Of a stretch of 64,000 nucleotides of DNA, positions 17,433 through 26,476 are shown in pieces. Under the pieces are notes generated by a model. That model saw only the letters and a program-made list of their open reading frames with translations. It searched no databases and had not been told where the DNA came from. Position numbers and translations under genes: made by a program. How positions within the stretch are numbered: position 1 is the stretch's first letter; every line of letters starts with the position of its first letter. This stretch comes from Janthinobacterium agaricidamnosum (lineage in GTDB: Bacteria > Pseudomonadota > Gammaproteobacteria > Burkholderiales > Burkholderiaceae_D): positions 868,001 through 932,000 of the forward strand of contig NZ_CP033019.1 in the NCBI RefSeq assembly GCF_003667705.1, in the 5' to 3' direction.

Positions 17433-18496
17433 TCACCCCCGACGCGTATTTCGGCGCCGTCCCCGTGGTGGCGGCCTCGGCGCCCGGACGGGTCAACCTG
17501 CTGGGCGAGCATACGGACTACAACGATGGCTACATGCTGCCGTGCGCCACGCCGCAGCGCACGCGGGTGATGCTGGCGCTGGCCGCCGACGGGCACCACC
17601 AGTTCTATTCCGCCACCCTTGACGAACTCGTGCGTTTCGAGCGCCAGAGCGCCGCACCGCCCGGCTTTGGCCGCTACCTGGAAGGCTGCATACGCCTGCT
17701 CGAGGAGCGCGGCGTCGCGGTGCCGGCCGTGCGCGGCCATATCGATTCGGACGTGCCGCCGGGCGCCGGCCTGTCGAACAGCGCCGCGCTGGAGATCGCC
17801 ATGCTGCGCGCGCTGCGCCAGTTGCTGGGACTGCAGATCGATGACGTGTCGCTGGCGCTGATGGGGCAGCAGGCGGAAATCCGCTACGCGCAGGTCAATT
17901 GCGGCGTGATGGACCAGATGGCATGCAGCCTGGCCGACGAACATCACATGCTGCTGCTCGACGCACGCACCCTGCGCCATGAACTGCTGGCGCTGCCCCA
18001 TGACAGCGAGGTGCTGGTCATCGACAGCGGCGTGCCGCGCACTCTGGCCGGCAGCGCCTACAACGTGCGGCGCGCCGAGTGCGAACAGGCGGCGCGCCTG
18101 CTGGGCGTGGCGGCACTGCGCGACGTGCGCGAGCCGTCCGTGGTGGAAGGCTTGCCCGAGCCGTACCGCCGCCGCGCGCGCCACGTGGTCAGCGAAAACC
18201 TGCGCGTGCTGCAGGCTTGCGGCCAGCATGGTCCCGTGCGCTTCGGCCAGCTGATGGCGCAGTCGCACGCCAGCCTGCGCGACGATTACGAGGTATCGCT
18301 GCCGGTGCTCGATGCGCTGGTGGCGCTGCTGTCGGCGCAGTCGGCCGTGTACGGCGCGCGCCTGACGGGCGCCGGTTTTGGCGGCGCTTGCGTGGCCCTG
18401 TGCCGCAAGCAATGCGCGGCCAGCGCGGGGCGTACGGTGGTACAGCGCTTTAACGCTTTGGGACGCCACGCACGCATGCTGGTTCCGCTCGACTGA
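17429..18496 (+). CDS. galK: Galactokinase
   Basis: The 355-residue GHMP kinase phosphorylates galactose to galactose-1-phosphate. The galactokinase signature GRVNLLGEHTDYNDGYMLP lies at residues 20-38, the ATP-binding GHMP motif appears as DVPPGAGLSNSAALEIAM near residues 108-125, MDQMACSLAD provides the conserved Asp region, and the C-terminal GHMP motif is RLTGAGFGGACVAL. The ATG overlaps the previous stop (ATGA at 17429). The usual partners galE and galM are not in this window. Length and motifs are intact, so an active enzyme is expected. Confidence 0.93.
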   Translation: MITPDAYFGAVPVVAASAPGRVNLLGEHTDYNDGYMLPCATPQRTRVMLALAADGHHQFYSATLDELVRFERQSAAPPGFGRYLEGCIRLLEERGVAVPAVRGHIDSDVPPGAGLSNSAALEIAMLRALRQLLGLQIDDVSLALMGQQAEIRYAQVNCGVMDQMACSLADEHHMLLLDARTLRHELLALPHDSEVLVIDSGVPRTLAGSAYNVRRAECEQAARLLGVAALRDVREPSVVEGLPEPYRRRARHVVSENLRVLQACGQHGPVRFGQLMAQSHASLRDDYEVSLPVLDALVALLSAQSAVYGARLTGAGFGGACVALCRKQCAASAGRTVVQRFNALGRHARMLVPLD

Positions 18497-18562
18497 GCAT
18501 GGTTTGATCCTGCTCATGCATCACCGCCCAAGTCCCATACGGCGGAACTTGCCCCATGCCGC

Positions 18563-20410
18563 ATGCATCCAATTGGCATGCTCGATGACCATCTCTCCCC
18601 ACCCCATACGAATGACGGCCTGGCCGGTACTGCCCTGCCTGGCGCGGGCGGCTTTGCCTATCCCCGCCCGCAGATGGTGCGCGAGAACTGGCAATCGCTG
18701 AACGGCGCCTGGCGTTTCACCTTCGACAATGAACGGCGCTACCGCCTGCCCGACGGCGGCATCGGCTGGACGCACGAGATCATCGTGCCGTTTCCGCCGG
18801 AATCGCAGGCCAGCGGCGTGGGCGACCGCGGTTTTCACCGCATATGCTGGTATCAGCGCGACTTCCTGCTGCAGCCGGGCGGACCCTGCGTGCTGCTGCA
18901 TTTCGGCGCCGTCGACTACCATGCCAAGGTCTGGCTGAACGGTCACGTGGTGGCCGAGCATGAGGGAGGCCACACGCCGTTTGTCGCCAACATCAGCCAT
19001 GCCCTGCTGGCCGACGGGCCGCAGGTGCTGACGGTGCGCGTCGAGGACGATCCGCACGACCTGGCCAAGCCGCGCGGCAAGCAGGACTGGCAACTGCTGC
19101 CCCATTCCATCTGGTATCCGCGCACCACGGGCATCTGGCAAAGCGTGTGGATCGAGCGCGTGGCCACCACTTATATCGGCAAGCTGCGCTGGACGCCCGT
19201 GTTCGAGGGCTATGAAATCGGCTGCGACGTGTTCGCCATGGGCGAGCTGCACGACGATCTCATCGTGGGCGTGCGCATCTGGCATGGCGACAATCTGCTG
19301 GCCGACGACCAGTACAAGCTGATCGAAAACGAAGCGAGCCGCAAGATCGCCCTGTCCGATCCCGGCATCGACGATTCGCGCAACGAACTGCTGTGGAGCC
19401 CGGAGCGGCCCATCCTGCTCGATGCCGAAGTCACGCTGCGGCATGGCGACGCCTTGCTCGACACGGTCAGGTCGTACACGGCGCTGCGCTCGGTGGCGAT
19501 CAACCGCGACCGCTTCATGCTCAATGGCCGGCCGTATCCGCTGCGCCTGGTGCTGGACCAGGGTTACTGGCCCGACACCCTGCTGGCGGCGCCTTCCGAT
19601 GCGGCCTTGCGGCACGACGTGGAACTGGCCAAGGCCATGGGTTTCAACGGCGTGCGCAAGCACCAGAAGATCGAGGACCCGCGCTACCTGTACTGGGCCG
19701 ACCGCCTGGGCTTGCTGGTGTGGGAAGAAATGCCGTCCACTTACCGTTTTTCCGGCAAGGCCATCACGCGCATGGTGCGCGAATGGACGGACGTGATCGA
19801 ACGCGACTACAGCCACCCGTGCATCCTCGTCTGGGTGCCGTTCAACGAATCGTGGGGCGTGCCCAACCTGACGGCCATCCAGGCCCACCGCAACGCCGTC
19901 GAGGCGCTGTACCACCTGACGCGCACGCTCGATCCCACGCGGCCCGTGATCGGCAACGACGGCTGGGAAGCGTCGGCCACCGACATCCTCGGCATCCACG
20001 ATTACGACTGCGATCCGGAACGCCTGCAGGCGCGCTATGCGATCAGCGATTCGGCCCGCACCACCTTGTTCGACCAGCGCCGCCCGGGCGGGCGTATCCT
20101 CACGCTCGACGGTTTTCCGCACCGGGGCCAGCCCATCGTCCTCACGGAATTTGGCGGCATCGCCTTTGACCGGGAGCAGGGGGAAACCGATACCTGGGGC
20201 TATGCGCGCGTGGGGAACGAGGCGGCCTTCCTCGACCTGTACCGGCGCCTGATGACGGTCGTCAATACGGCGCAAATGTTCAGCGGCTTTTGCTACACGC
20301 AGTTCGCCGACACGTTCCAGGAAACCAATGGCCTGCTGACGGCGGACCGAACGCCGAAGGCCGCGCTGGAACTGCTCAGCGCGGCCACCCGCAATATCCG
20401 GCTCAATTGA
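18563..20410 (+). CDS. Glycoside hydrolase family 2 protein (beta-galactosidase/glucuronidase type)
   Basis: The 615-residue protein has the GH2 order of domains: a jelly-roll sugar-binding domain (ENWQSLNGAWRFTFD, YQRDFLLQPGGPCVLLHFGAVDYHAKVWLNG), an immunoglobulin-like domain (about 200-290) and a TIM barrel. The acid/base Glu is residue 429 in VPFNESWG, preceded by the usual Asn; the nucleophile is Glu529 in VLTEFGGI. There is no signal peptide, so it acts in the cytoplasm or on imported oligosaccharides. It is shorter than LacZ and lacks the small C-terminal domains, which places it with the short GH2 enzymes. Its position after galK argues for release of galactose or a related sugar. An ATG five codons downstream (18578) is an alternative start. 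Confidence 0.88.
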   Translation: MHPIGMLDDHLSPPHTNDGLAGTALPGAGGFAYPRPQMVRENWQSLNGAWRFTFDNERRYRLPDGGIGWTHEIIVPFPPESQASGVGDRGFHRICWYQRDFLLQPGGPCVLLHFGAVDYHAKVWLNGHVVAEHEGGHTPFVANISHALLADGPQVLTVRVEDDPHDLAKPRGKQDWQLLPHSIWYPRTTGIWQSVWIERVATTYIGKLRWTPVFEGYEIGCDVFAMGELHDDLIVGVRIWHGDNLLADDQYKLIENEASRKIALSDPGIDDSRNELLWSPERPILLDAEVTLRHGDALLDTVRSYTALRSVAINRDRFMLNGRPYPLRLVLDQGYWPDTLLAAPSDAALRHDVELAKAMGFNGVRKHQKIEDPRYLYWADRLGLLVWEEMPSTYRFSGKAITRMVREWTDVIERDYSHPCILVWVPFNESWGVPNLTAIQAHRNAVEALYHLTRTLDPTRPVIGNDGWEASATDILGIHDYDCDPERLQARYAISDSARTTLFDQRRPGGRILTLDGFPHRGQPIVLTEFGGIAFDREQGETDTWGYARVGNEAAFLDLYRRLMTVVNTAQMFSGFCYTQFADTFQETNGLLTADRTPKAALELLSAATRNIRLN

Positions 20411-20464
20411 ACGCAAGCCGGGCCTGACAAGTTTCATCTGGTCCCTACATTAACAGGAGCAGGC

Positions 20465-23400
20465 ATGGCCGATACCGATGGCGCGGCAGCGCCGTTTCTG
20501 ACTTACTGGCAGGCGGGCTACGAGGGTGCCGACCACGTCACGCACGGCGGCCAGGCGCTGGACATGAACCGCGCCACGGGCCACCTGGACAGGGTGCGCG
20601 AAGACTACCTGCTGCTGCGCCAGTTCGGTATCCGCAGCGTGCGCGAAAGCATAGGCTGGCGCCTGGCCGAACGCGACGGCCGTTTCGATTTTTCCTGCAT
20701 CGAGGAGCGCGCCGCCGTGGCGCGGGAACTGGGGCTGCAGGTCAACTGGACCTTCTGCCACTACGGCTGGCCGCCCGACGTCGACCTGTTCTCGCCGGAC
20801 TTCGTGCCGCGCTTTGCCCGCTACTGCAGGGCGGCGGCGCAGTTTCTCGCGCCCTATGCGGGCAGCAAGCCCGTGTATTCGCCCGTCAACGAAATCTCGT
20901 TTACCAGCTGGGGTTTGTCGGTGCACATGTTCCAGTGCCTGAACATGCAGCGGCCGGACGCGGGTCATGAAGGCAAGCGGCAACTGGTGCGCGCCACCGT
21001 GGCCGGCTGCGACGCCATCCGCGCCGTCAGCCCGCATGCGCGTTTCCTGCAATGCGATCCCCTGATCCACGTGATCGCGCCGCCGGGACGGCCGGACTGG
21101 GTCGACCAGGCGGCCGCCTGGCGCGCTTCGCAGTTCGAGGCCTGGGACATGCTGTGCGGCCGCCGGGCGCCGGAATTGGGCGGCGCGCCGCGCTACCTGG
21201 ACTTGATCGGCCTGAACTATTACCACAGCAACCAGTGGGAAAGCGGCAGCAACCTGCGCCTGTGGTGGCACCTGGGCGAGCCGCGCCGCATGCCCCTGTA
21301 CCAGCTATTGCTGGAAGTGGGGCGGCGCTATGGGCGGCCGCTGCTGCTGGCGGAAACGAGCCACGTGGGCAGCGGGCGCGGCGCCTGGATACGCGACGTG
21401 GCCGCCGAGGCGGCACTGGCAGTCCAGCACGGCGCGGATCTGCGCGGCATCTGCATCTATCCCGTCATCGACCGCCCCGACTGGGACGATGCCAGCCACT
21501 GGCACCGCAGCGGCTTGTGGGATGTCAGCCTGGAAGAGGCGGGAGGGGAGCGGCTGCGGCGCATCCTCTCGCCGCCCTATGCGGCGGCGCTACGGCAGGC
21601 CCAGCGCCTGACCGAACACCTTTGTTCAACGTTTGCCCCGGCGGGGCAGAAAGGAACTGGCATGCGAACCATTATCGTCTTTTCACACCTGCGCTGGAAT
21701 TTCGTGTATCAGCGGCCGCAACAGCTGCTGTCGCGGCTGGCGCAGTTCTACCGCGTGGTCTTCATCGAGGAACCTGTTTGGCACGACGGGCCGGGTACGC
21801 TGGAGCTGTCGACCCCGGCGCCGAACGTGACCGTGTGCCAGCCCCGCACGGCCGTGCGGGCGCCCGGTTTTCACGACGACCAGCTGGCCGTGCTGCAACC
21901 GCTGCTGGCCCAGATCACGCCCGCCGACGACCCCATCGTCTGGTTCTATACGCCGATGGCGCTGCCGCTGCTGCCGGCCCTGCACGCGGGCCTGGTGGTG
22001 TATGACTGCATGGATGAACTGGCCGCATTCAAAAATGCTCCGCGACAATTACTGCAGCGCGAAACGGCCCTGCTGGCGCGCGCCGAACTGGTGTTCGCGG
22101 GCGGCCCCAGCCTGTTCGAGGCGAAACGCACGCGCCATGCGAACGTCCATTGCTTCGCCAGCAGCGTCGATACCGTGCACTTCGAACAGGCGCTGGACCG
22201 CCACAACGGCCATCCCGCGCAAGCGGAGATCGGACGTCCCAGGCTGGGCTATTACGGCGTGATCGACGAGCGTTTCGAGCCTGCCCTGGTGGCGGCGCTG
22301 GCCGATGCCCATCCCGACTGGCAAATCGTGCTCGTCGGCCCCATCCTCAAGATCGACCCGGCCAGCCTGCCGCAGCGTCAAAATATCCATTACCTGGGCC
22401 AGCAGCCGTACCAGGCGCTGCCGCACTTCCTGGCCGGCTGGGACGTGTGCCTGCTGCCCTTCGCCCGGAACGAGGCGACCCGCTTCATCAGTCCTACCAA
22501 GGTGCTCGAATACATGGCGGCGCAGTTGCCCATCGTTAGCACCTCGATCACCGACGTGGCCGTGCCGTATGGCGGCATCGTGGCCATCGCCGACACGCCC
22601 GATGCCTTTGTTGCCGCCTGCGAGGCGGCGCTGGCTGCGACGCCGGAGCAGCGCGCGGCCATGGCCGCCGGCATGCGCGCCATCGTCGAGGGTACCTCCT
22701 GGGATGCCACGGTGGAACAGATGCGCCACTTGCTCGACACGACGCCGCCGGTGCAGGGGGCCCGCCAGGCGGCGCCCGCCGTCAGTACGGCACAGGCTGC
22801 CGCACCGGGCGCCGGCGTCAACCTCCTGCATCCGCCCGGTGCGCCGCAAGCCGTGGCCTGCGCCATCATCGGTGCGGGTCCGACGGGCTTGAGCGCCGCC
22901 TATCACCTGGGCGCCGATACCTTGTTGCTGGACAAAAATGCCACGGTGGGCGGCTGGTGCCGCTCCATCGTCGACCGCGGTTTTACTTTCGACCATGCGG
23001 GCCACATCATGTTTTCCAACGATGACTATGTGCTCGACATGTACCGCACCTTGCTGGGCACCAACCTGCACTGGCAAAACCGCGAAGCCTGGGTGTACAG
23101 CAAGCAGGTCTACACGCGCTATCCTTTCCAGGGCGCGCTGTACGGCTTGCCGCCAGCCGTCATCAAGGAATGCATCATGGGAGCCATCGAGGCGCGCTAC
23201 GGCAAGGCGCCTGCCGTGTCGGGCCATGCGGCAGCGGGGGCCTGCGCCGTGGAAGACTGCTGCGCCGACGGCGGCACGGGGCTGGAACAGGCGCACGATG
23301 CCGTGGCGGCACCGCCCCAGGCGGGGCTCAATTTCGAGCAGTTCATCCATCAGGTATGGGGCAGCGGCATCGCCCGCCATTTCGCCATTCCCTACAACAA

Positions 23401-24283
23401 GAAATTATGGACTGTACCGCTGGCCGAGATGGAAACGTCGTGGCTGGGCGGGCGGGTACCGTTGCCGAACCTGGAAGACATCATCGAGGGCGCGCTCGAA
23501 CCGGTGGCCAGGCCGATGGGTCCGAATGCCCGTTTCGGCTATCCCTTGCGCGGTGGTTTCCAGGCATTGATGTCGGGCTTCCTGCCGCATCTGCAAGGCC
23601 AGCTGGAGCTCAACGCCGAGGTGGTGCAGATCCTGCCGCGCCAGCATGTAATCGTGCTGGCCGACGGCCGCCGCTTCCGCTACCAGCACTTGCTGAGCAC
23701 CATGCCCTTGCCGGAACTGGTGCGCCTGAGCGGCGAGCAGGCGCCGCAGCAGGTACGGGCGGCGGCGCACGCCTTGCGGCATATTTCCGTGCGCTGCGTC
23801 AACCTGGGCGTGGCACGTGAAAACATCAGCGAGAAACACTGGATTTACTACCCGGAAGAGACGATATTCCACCGCATTTTCCTGCAAGGTAACGCCAGCC
23901 CCCACTGCAATGCGCCGGGCGGCTTTGGCCTGACGTGCGAGATCAGTTATTCGCCCTGGAAACCGTTGCCGCTGGATGGGCAAGCCCTGATCGACCGTTG
24001 CATGGCCGATTGCATCGCCGTGGGCCTGCTGCGCGACGACGACCGGCTGCTGGCTGCCAACCAGGTGGACATGCCTTACGCCTATGTCGTGTACGACCAC
24101 GCGCGGGCCGCCAATGTGGCGCTGGTGAAGGCCTGGCTGGCCACGCAGGATATCGTGCTGGCGGGGCGCTACAGCGAATGGGAATACTACAATTCCGACC
24201 ATGCCTTCCTGGCCGGGAAAAAAGCGGCGGAACAGATCGCCGGGCTGGCGGCCAGCCGGCGCAAGGTGAGCATGGTGGAATAG
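20465..24283 (+). CDS. Three-domain fusion: clan GH-A glycosidase, glycosyltransferase, UDP-galactopyranose-mutase-like flavoprotein
   Basis: One uninterrupted frame of 1272 codons holds three enzymes. Residues 1-395 form a GH1-like TIM barrel with the acid/base pair Asn142-Glu143 in SPVNEISF and a likely nucleophile Glu297 in LLAETSHVG. Residues 400-775 form a GT-B glycosyltransferase: MRTIIVFSHLRWNFVYQRPQ, VVYDCMDELAAFKNA and the GT4-type donor motif FISPTKVLEYMAAQLPIVS. Residues 795-1272 form an FAD protein with the Rossmann motif IIGAGPTGLSAAYHLG (about 801-816), the large-type UDP-galactopyranose mutase feature FDHAGHIMFSNDDYV and TRYPFQGALYGLP. Met400 has its own AAAGGAACTGGC upstream, so an internal start may give a separate GT-mutase protein. 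AACAGGAGCAGGC precedes the main ATG. Galactofuranose chemistry is inference. Confidence 0.8.
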   Translation: MADTDGAAAPFLTYWQAGYEGADHVTHGGQALDMNRATGHLDRVREDYLLLRQFGIRSVRESIGWRLAERDGRFDFSCIEERAAVARELGLQVNWTFCHYGWPPDVDLFSPDFVPRFARYCRAAAQFLAPYAGSKPVYSPVNEISFTSWGLSVHMFQCLNMQRPDAGHEGKRQLVRATVAGCDAIRAVSPHARFLQCDPLIHVIAPPGRPDWVDQAAAWRASQFEAWDMLCGRRAPELGGAPRYLDLIGLNYYHSNQWESGSNLRLWWHLGEPRRMPLYQLLLEVGRRYGRPLLLAETSHVGSGRGAWIRDVAAEAALAVQHGADLRGICIYPVIDRPDWDDASHWHRSGLWDVSLEEAGGERLRRILSPPYAAALRQAQRLTEHLCSTFAPAGQKGTGMRTIIVFSHLRWNFVYQRPQQLLSRLAQFYRVVFIEEPVWHDGPGTLELSTPAPNVTVCQPRTAVRAPGFHDDQLAVLQPLLAQITPADDPIVWFYTPMALPLLPALHAGLVVYDCMDELAAFKNAPRQLLQRETALLARAELVFAGGPSLFEAKRTRHANVHCFASSVDTVHFEQALDRHNGHPAQAEIGRPRLGYYGVIDERFEPALVAALADAHPDWQIVLVGPILKIDPASLPQRQNIHYLGQQPYQALPHFLAGWDVCLLPFARNEATRFISPTKVLEYMAAQLPIVSTSITDVAVPYGGIVAIADTPDAFVAACEAALAATPEQRAAMAAGMRAIVEGTSWDATVEQMRHLLDTTPPVQGARQAAPAVSTAQAAAPGAGVNLLHPPGAPQAVACAIIGAGPTGLSAAYHLGADTLLLDKNATVGGWCRSIVDRGFTFDHAGHIMFSNDDYVLDMYRTLLGTNLHWQNREAWVYSKQVYTRYPFQGALYGLPPAVIKECIMGAIEARYGKAPAVSGHAAAGACAVEDCCADGGTGLEQAHDAVAAPPQAGLNFEQFIHQVWGSGIARHFAIPYNKKLWTVPLAEMETSWLGGRVPLPNLEDIIEGALEPVARPMGPNARFGYPLRGGFQALMSGFLPHLQGQLELNAEVVQILPRQHVIVLADGRRFRYQHLLSTMPLPELVRLSGEQAPQQVRAAAHALRHISVRCVNLGVARENISEKHWIYYPEETIFHRIFLQGNASPHCNAPGGFGLTCEISYSPWKPLPLDGQALIDRCMADCIAVGLLRDDDRLLAANQVDMPYAYVVYDHARAANVALVKAWLATQDIVLAGRYSEWEYYNSDHAFLAGKKAAEQIAGLAASRRKVSMVE

Positions 24284-24333
24284 GCGCTTGCGCCCGGGGG
24301 AGCCTGGAACGGCGCTCCCGGCGCAGGATGGAT

Positions 24334-24476
24334 AGGCAAACAGGGAAAAGGCGCAAACAGGGAAAAGGCGCAAATGGGGAAAGGCAGGGAAAGGCGTAGA
24401 CAAGAAAAGGCAATACACAACAGGCAACAGGCAACAGGCAACAGGCAACAGGCAACAGGCAACAGGCAACAGGCAA
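24334..24476. repeat. Short tandem repeats after the fusion gene
   Basis: Two simple repeats follow each other in the 310-bp gap 24284-24593, which otherwise holds no gene. About 24334-24396 has degenerate copies of a unit near GGCGCAAACAGGGAAAA. At 24421-24476 there are eight perfect copies of the 7-mer CAGGCAA. A 7-bp unit shifts frame with every copy; the region lies outside genes. Such tracts usually vary in copy number between strains. Confidence 0.9.
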
Positions 24477-24501
24477 GGCAGATGAAATATCTGCCTTGCC
24501 T
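24471..24501. terminator. 13-bp hairpin, possible terminator of the fusion gene
   Basis: AGGCAAGGCAGAT at 24471-24483 pairs perfectly with ATCTGCCTTGCCT at 24489-24501 around the loop GAAAT. The left arm uses the last part of the 7-mer array. No T run follows on either strand, so termination would be weak or factor-assisted. Confidence 0.45.
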
Positions 24502-24593
24502 GTGTCAGCACGCTGGCGGCGCGGTGTCGCGCTGGCGTTCAGCGTCCGGGAACGCCAGTCCCGGATGCTATCGCGCATGGCGACGCGGTATGC

Positions 24594-25103
24594 CTAGTAG
24601 CGCTGCAGCAAGCCGTTGACCACCTTGACGTGATCGCCGATCTGGTAGCTGGGCTGGGAGTTTTGCATGAGGGTTTGTGTGCTGCCGTCGTCCAGGCGCA
24701 GGGTGACCCGGTACTGCGTATTGCCCGAGGTGCTGCCCGCTGTGCCGGAACTGCCGGATTGCATGTCGCCGCTGCGCTGATCCATTCCGCGCGGCACTGG
24801 CTCGATCGACTGTACCGTGGCAGAGGCGATGCTGACACCCGTCTGGCTGCCGTCCATGTTCATGGCGTTATTGGCCGTGGAGGTGCGCGTGTCGGCGCTG
24901 CCGGTGCCGGCATTGCTCATCGTGCTGCTGGTGCTGGTCCCGGTCCCGGTTCCGGTCGAAGTGCTGCCCGTCCCGGCCGTATTGCTGTAGCTTTCACCGC
25001 TGCGGCCATTCGTACTGCTCATGCCGGTGTTGTTCGGATTCGAATTGCAGGCGGCCAGCGTACACAGCAGGCCGGCCAGCGCCATGGTTTTTTTTGCTCT
25101 CAT
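24594..25103 (-). CDS. Ser/Thr/Gly-rich lipoprotein of unknown function
   Basis: The ATG at 25103 follows AGAGGAGAACAAG and opens a lipoprotein signal (MRAKKTMALAGLLCTLAAC) with Cys19 as the lipid-bearing residue. The 169-residue protein then has a long low-complexity linker rich in Ser, Thr, Gly and Asn (about residues 22-105) and a C-terminal strand-rich part: YRVTLRLDDGSTQTLMQNS and YQIGDHVKVVNGLLQRY. The end resembles the C-terminal part of small outer membrane lipoproteins that carry a glycine-zipper segment, but no glycine zipper is seen. A frame eight codons longer exists. Function is not recognised. Confidence 0.75.
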   Translation of the reverse strand: MRAKKTMALAGLLCTLAACNSNPNNTGMSSTNGRSGESYSNTAGTGSTSTGTGTGTSTSSTMSNAGTGSADTRTSTANNAMNMDGSQTGVSIASATVQSIEPVPRGMDQRSGDMQSGSSGTAGSTSGNTQYRVTLRLDDGSTQTLMQNSQPSYQIGDHVKVVNGLLQRY

Positions 25104-25367
25104 CTTGTTCTCCTCTTGGTCTGACAAAGTGGTAACCCGGTTTTCAGGGTGTGGCGGAGGTCAGCGTCAATGGCGCATGCCAGGCATGGCCGTAACTACT
25201 GCTAGTAAGAGAGCAGGGAAGGAAAGATGTTCGATCCTTGTTATTTCACATTGAGATACATCAAGCGCTTCAATTGTCGAGCTTGGTATAAAAGACATTC
25301 TTGTGCGAATGTGCACAGCGTCAGCGCTGTCCCGCTGTCCTTCCCGCTGCTTATCTCAGGAGAATAA

Positions 25368-25667
25368 ATGGCTTCCGATTCCACTAGCGTCAAGCTGATC
25401 AATGAGTTGGTGATTGCGGTGTATGGTGCGCCGGGCACGGCGAACGATATGCGCGCCCGCCATGCGCTGACCCAGGCCCTGCATGCCTTGACGAGGTTGT
25501 CACGGTCCGAGCAGTTGATGGAAATGCGGCGCGATGCGGCGCGCGCGGCGGGAGCGCACAGCCGGCGCGAGATGCACGCGGCCTTGCGCCGCATCGCCGG
25601 CCGGGCCGCGGCCGGGCAAGGCCAGTTGCCCCTGGCGCTGAGCGCCGGCGACGGCGCGGCGCCCTGA
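25368..25667 (+). CDS. Small conserved-looking protein of unknown function
   Basis: The 99-residue frame starts at an ATG seven bases after a strong CAGGAGAA site. It is predicted helical and basic, rich in Ala and Arg (ALHALTRLSRSEQLMEMRRDAARAAG, REMHAALRRIAGRA). No known motif is seen and there is no signal peptide. It ends one base before the convergent VanZ-like gene. The good ribosome site supports a real gene; the function is unknown. Confidence 0.6.
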   Translation: MASDSTSVKLINELVIAVYGAPGTANDMRARHALTQALHALTRLSRSEQLMEMRRDAARAAGAHSRREMHAALRRIAGRAAAGQGQLPLALSAGDGAAP

Positions 25668-26081
25668 TCAGCCGCGCGCCTTCTTCAGCGCGGCGGCGGC
25701 CATGCCGGGCCAGAGGAAGTACAGCGGCAGCACCACGGCCGTGGCGGCCGTGATATCGACCACCCAGTCGCTGACGGCGCCATGGCGGTAAGGCAGGAAA
25801 CTCTGGATAAATTCGTCCAGCGCGCCCATGGCTGCCACCATCAGCACCGACAGCAGCGCCCGGCGGGCCATGCCGCCGGCCGTGCCGCTGAACAGGATCA
25901 GGGCCAGCACGCCATAGCCGAACGAGTGCAGCACGCCGCCCGATGCATATTGGCCCACGTCCGCGCGCACGCCGGGGATGTCGCCGATCAAAATCACCAG
26001 CACATACAACAGCAGGGCTGTGCGGTAGCGCAGGCGTTCGTAGCGGTCGGCAAAACAAAGTTCGGACAAGGCTGCAGGCAT
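25668..26081 (-). CDS. VanZ-like membrane protein
   Basis: The 137-residue protein has four hydrophobic segments (about 21-37, 47-66, 72-88, 107-128). The VanZ-like signature is the SFGYGVLALIL segment and GALDEFIQSFLPYRHGAVSDWVVDITAATAV, with the Glu-Phe-Gln and Asp pairs typical of the family. VanZ proteins confer low-level teicoplanin resistance in enterococci, but chromosomal homologues like this one are of unknown role. The stop abuts the end of the convergent gene at 25667. A minus-strand terminator lies about 90 bases upstream of the start. Confidence 0.8.
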   Translation of the reverse strand: MPAALSELCFADRYERLRYRTALLLYVLVILIGDIPGVRADVGQYASGGVLHSFGYGVLALILFSGTAGGMARRALLSVLMVAAMGALDEFIQSFLPYRHGAVSDWVVDITAATAVVLPLYFLWPGMAAAALKKARG

Positions 26082-26167
26082 GATGCGTCAGGATGGGTGG
26101 AAAGGCAGTCACAATATCATGTGCGTGGCGGGGCACCGTGTTTTTGCGCAAGAGCTTGCCGGACAGG

Positions 26168-26196
26168 AAAAAAAAAGGCCCGCGGGGGCGCGGGCC
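26168..26196 (-). terminator. Minus-strand intrinsic terminator upstream of the VanZ-like gene
   Basis: GGCCCGCG (26177-26184) pairs with CGCGGGCC (26189-26196) around GGGG. Read on the minus strand it is followed by nine T (26168-26176). It would stop a transcript arriving from the right, in front of the VanZ-like gene. Confidence 0.75.
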
Positions 26197-26476
26197 AAAA
26201 ACCCAAATGAAAGGGTCAAGAGTTGAGAGTTGCTCGGTACTTACCCTGTCGCGCGCCTTGCCGGCGCCCGCCACGGTCATGAAAGGGGAGTGGTGTGCCA
26301 TGGCGGCACACCTGTCTGTAGTCAGGCATATCGGTTGCCTGTACAGCAGATGAAGCAAGTATAGGGGGCGAAAATGACGGGCTGATGACACGCCGCAACA
26401 TTTTTTTGCGGCAGACAGAATGAACGGGTAGATTGTGAGAAATGGCAAGAATGGCCATGTTGCAGCAGCAATAGCA
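26197..26476 (-). other. Gene-free stretch bounded by two minus-strand terminators
   Basis: The gap 26082-26623 has no convincing gene. Between the terminators at 26168 and 26477 there is room for an untranslated minus-strand transcript of up to about 280 nt, for example a small RNA or an attenuated leader of the VanZ-like gene. Open frames across it on the minus strand (such as MTVAGAGKARDRVS, from about 26280) run into the terminator hairpin and show no ribosome site that I would trust. Confidence 0.3.

Noticed and set aside
20465..21661. Calling the fusion gene as two or three separate genes
   Set aside because: No stop codon or frame change exists between the domains; I kept one gene and noted the internal start.
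24187..24462. Minus-strand open frame coding for repeated PVACCLL units
   Set aside because: It is the reading of the 7-bp tandem array on the opposite strand; the repetition comes from the DNA repeat and there is no ribosome site.
24421..24476. Possible CRISPR-like array
   Set aside because: The 7-bp units are directly adjacent without spacers, and no cas genes are present.
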